From an uncultured Desulfomonile sp. (GTDB lineage: Bacteria > Desulfobacterota > Desulfomonilia > Desulfomonilales > Desulfomonilaceae), in contig CAJBEZ010000063.1 in NCBI GenBank assembly GCA_903952205.1, positions 61,799 to 125,798 on the forward strand: a stretch of 64,000 bases of DNA. The letters run 5' to 3'. Each line of letters starts with the position of its first letter. Within the stretch, counting starts at the first letter, position 1. The position numbers were made by a program, and so were the translations under genes. This document shows positions 63,999-64,000 of the stretch, piece by piece. The notes beneath the pieces are model-generated. The model was not told the origin of the DNA. It saw only the letters and a list, made by a program, of their open reading frames with translations, and did no database searches.

Positions 63999-64000
63999 TA

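Noticed and set aside
1..64000. CRISPR arrays, rRNA genes, prophage or plasmid origins
   Set aside because: No regularly spaced direct repeats, rRNA-like stretches, integrases or replication initiators were seen on either strand.

Overview
The window reads as a piece of a strictly anaerobic, Gram-negative deltaproteobacterial (Desulfobacterota) chromosome, probably a sulfate reducer or syntroph. The signs are multiheme c-type cytochromes including a tetraheme c3, a Tat-exported periplasmic [NiFe] hydrogenase, three 2-oxoacid/indolepyruvate:acceptor oxidoreductases, the siroheme-dependent heme pathway (AhbD, an AhbA/B protein, HemB with three zinc Cys, HemL), an Mla lipid-transport operon and an in-frame UGA that looks like selenocysteine. 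The genus assignment is inference; no rRNA or tRNA gene was found.

Layout. 1-3337: 5' part of dnaE, running off the left edge. 3709-7779: mlaE-mlaF-mlaD plus an exported aromatic-repeat protein. 7858-12132 (minus): heptaheme cytochrome c/cytochrome b fusion, tetraheme cytochrome c3, hydrogenase maturation protease, dnaJ and a small Cys-rich protein. 12379-15067 (minus): MBL-fold hydrolase, ahbD, hemB. 15195-20789: PIG-L deacetylase, small exported protein, iorAB and a Gln-rich exported protein. 20889-24177 (minus): a divergent ClpX-like unfoldase and an exported TPR protein. 24657-26332 (minus): a compact candidate RiPP cassette with its own promoter, a 20-residue Cys-rich peptide and a radical SAM/SPASM maturase with a built-in PqqD-like domain. 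26466-32948: CoA-disulfide-reductase-like flavoprotein, ruvC-ruvA, yebC, and divergently ruvB-mutL. 32967-38147: L,D-transpeptidase, zinc ribbon, flippase-like membrane protein, small wHTH protein and an ABC exporter. 38275-41803: selenocysteine peroxiredoxin and the hydrogenase large and small subunits. 42127-51981: hemL and ahbA/B, then a nucleosidase, thioesterase, exported proteins, uvrB, scpB, glycosyltransferase, response regulator and a LolD-type ATPase. 52082-61330: a four-gene operon of two flavoproteins with a 2-oxoacid oxidoreductase, then a second oxidoreductase pair. 61436-64000: glucokinase and a sirtuin gene cut by an IS630-family element whose right end coincides with the end of the window.

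How the parts fit. The hydrogenase (39138-41803), its likely C-terminal protease (10229-10717), the soluble c3 and the membrane c/b cytochrome form a plausible periplasmic hydrogen-uptake chain split over two loci. HemL, HemB, AhbA/B and AhbD cover the start, an early step and the end of heme synthesis by the siroheme route, which would feed these cytochromes. The 52-61 kb region is low-potential 2-oxoacid metabolism; the GltD-like iron-sulfur flavoprotein in the same operon suggests that one of the oxidoreductases exchanges electrons with NAD(P)H rather than only with ferredoxin.

The two observations I rate highest are the tiny RiPP-like cassette at 24657-26332, whose precursor is too short for ordinary gene callers, and the UGA-encoded U-P-Y-C peroxiredoxin at 38275-38937, which an automatic annotation would split into two fragments.
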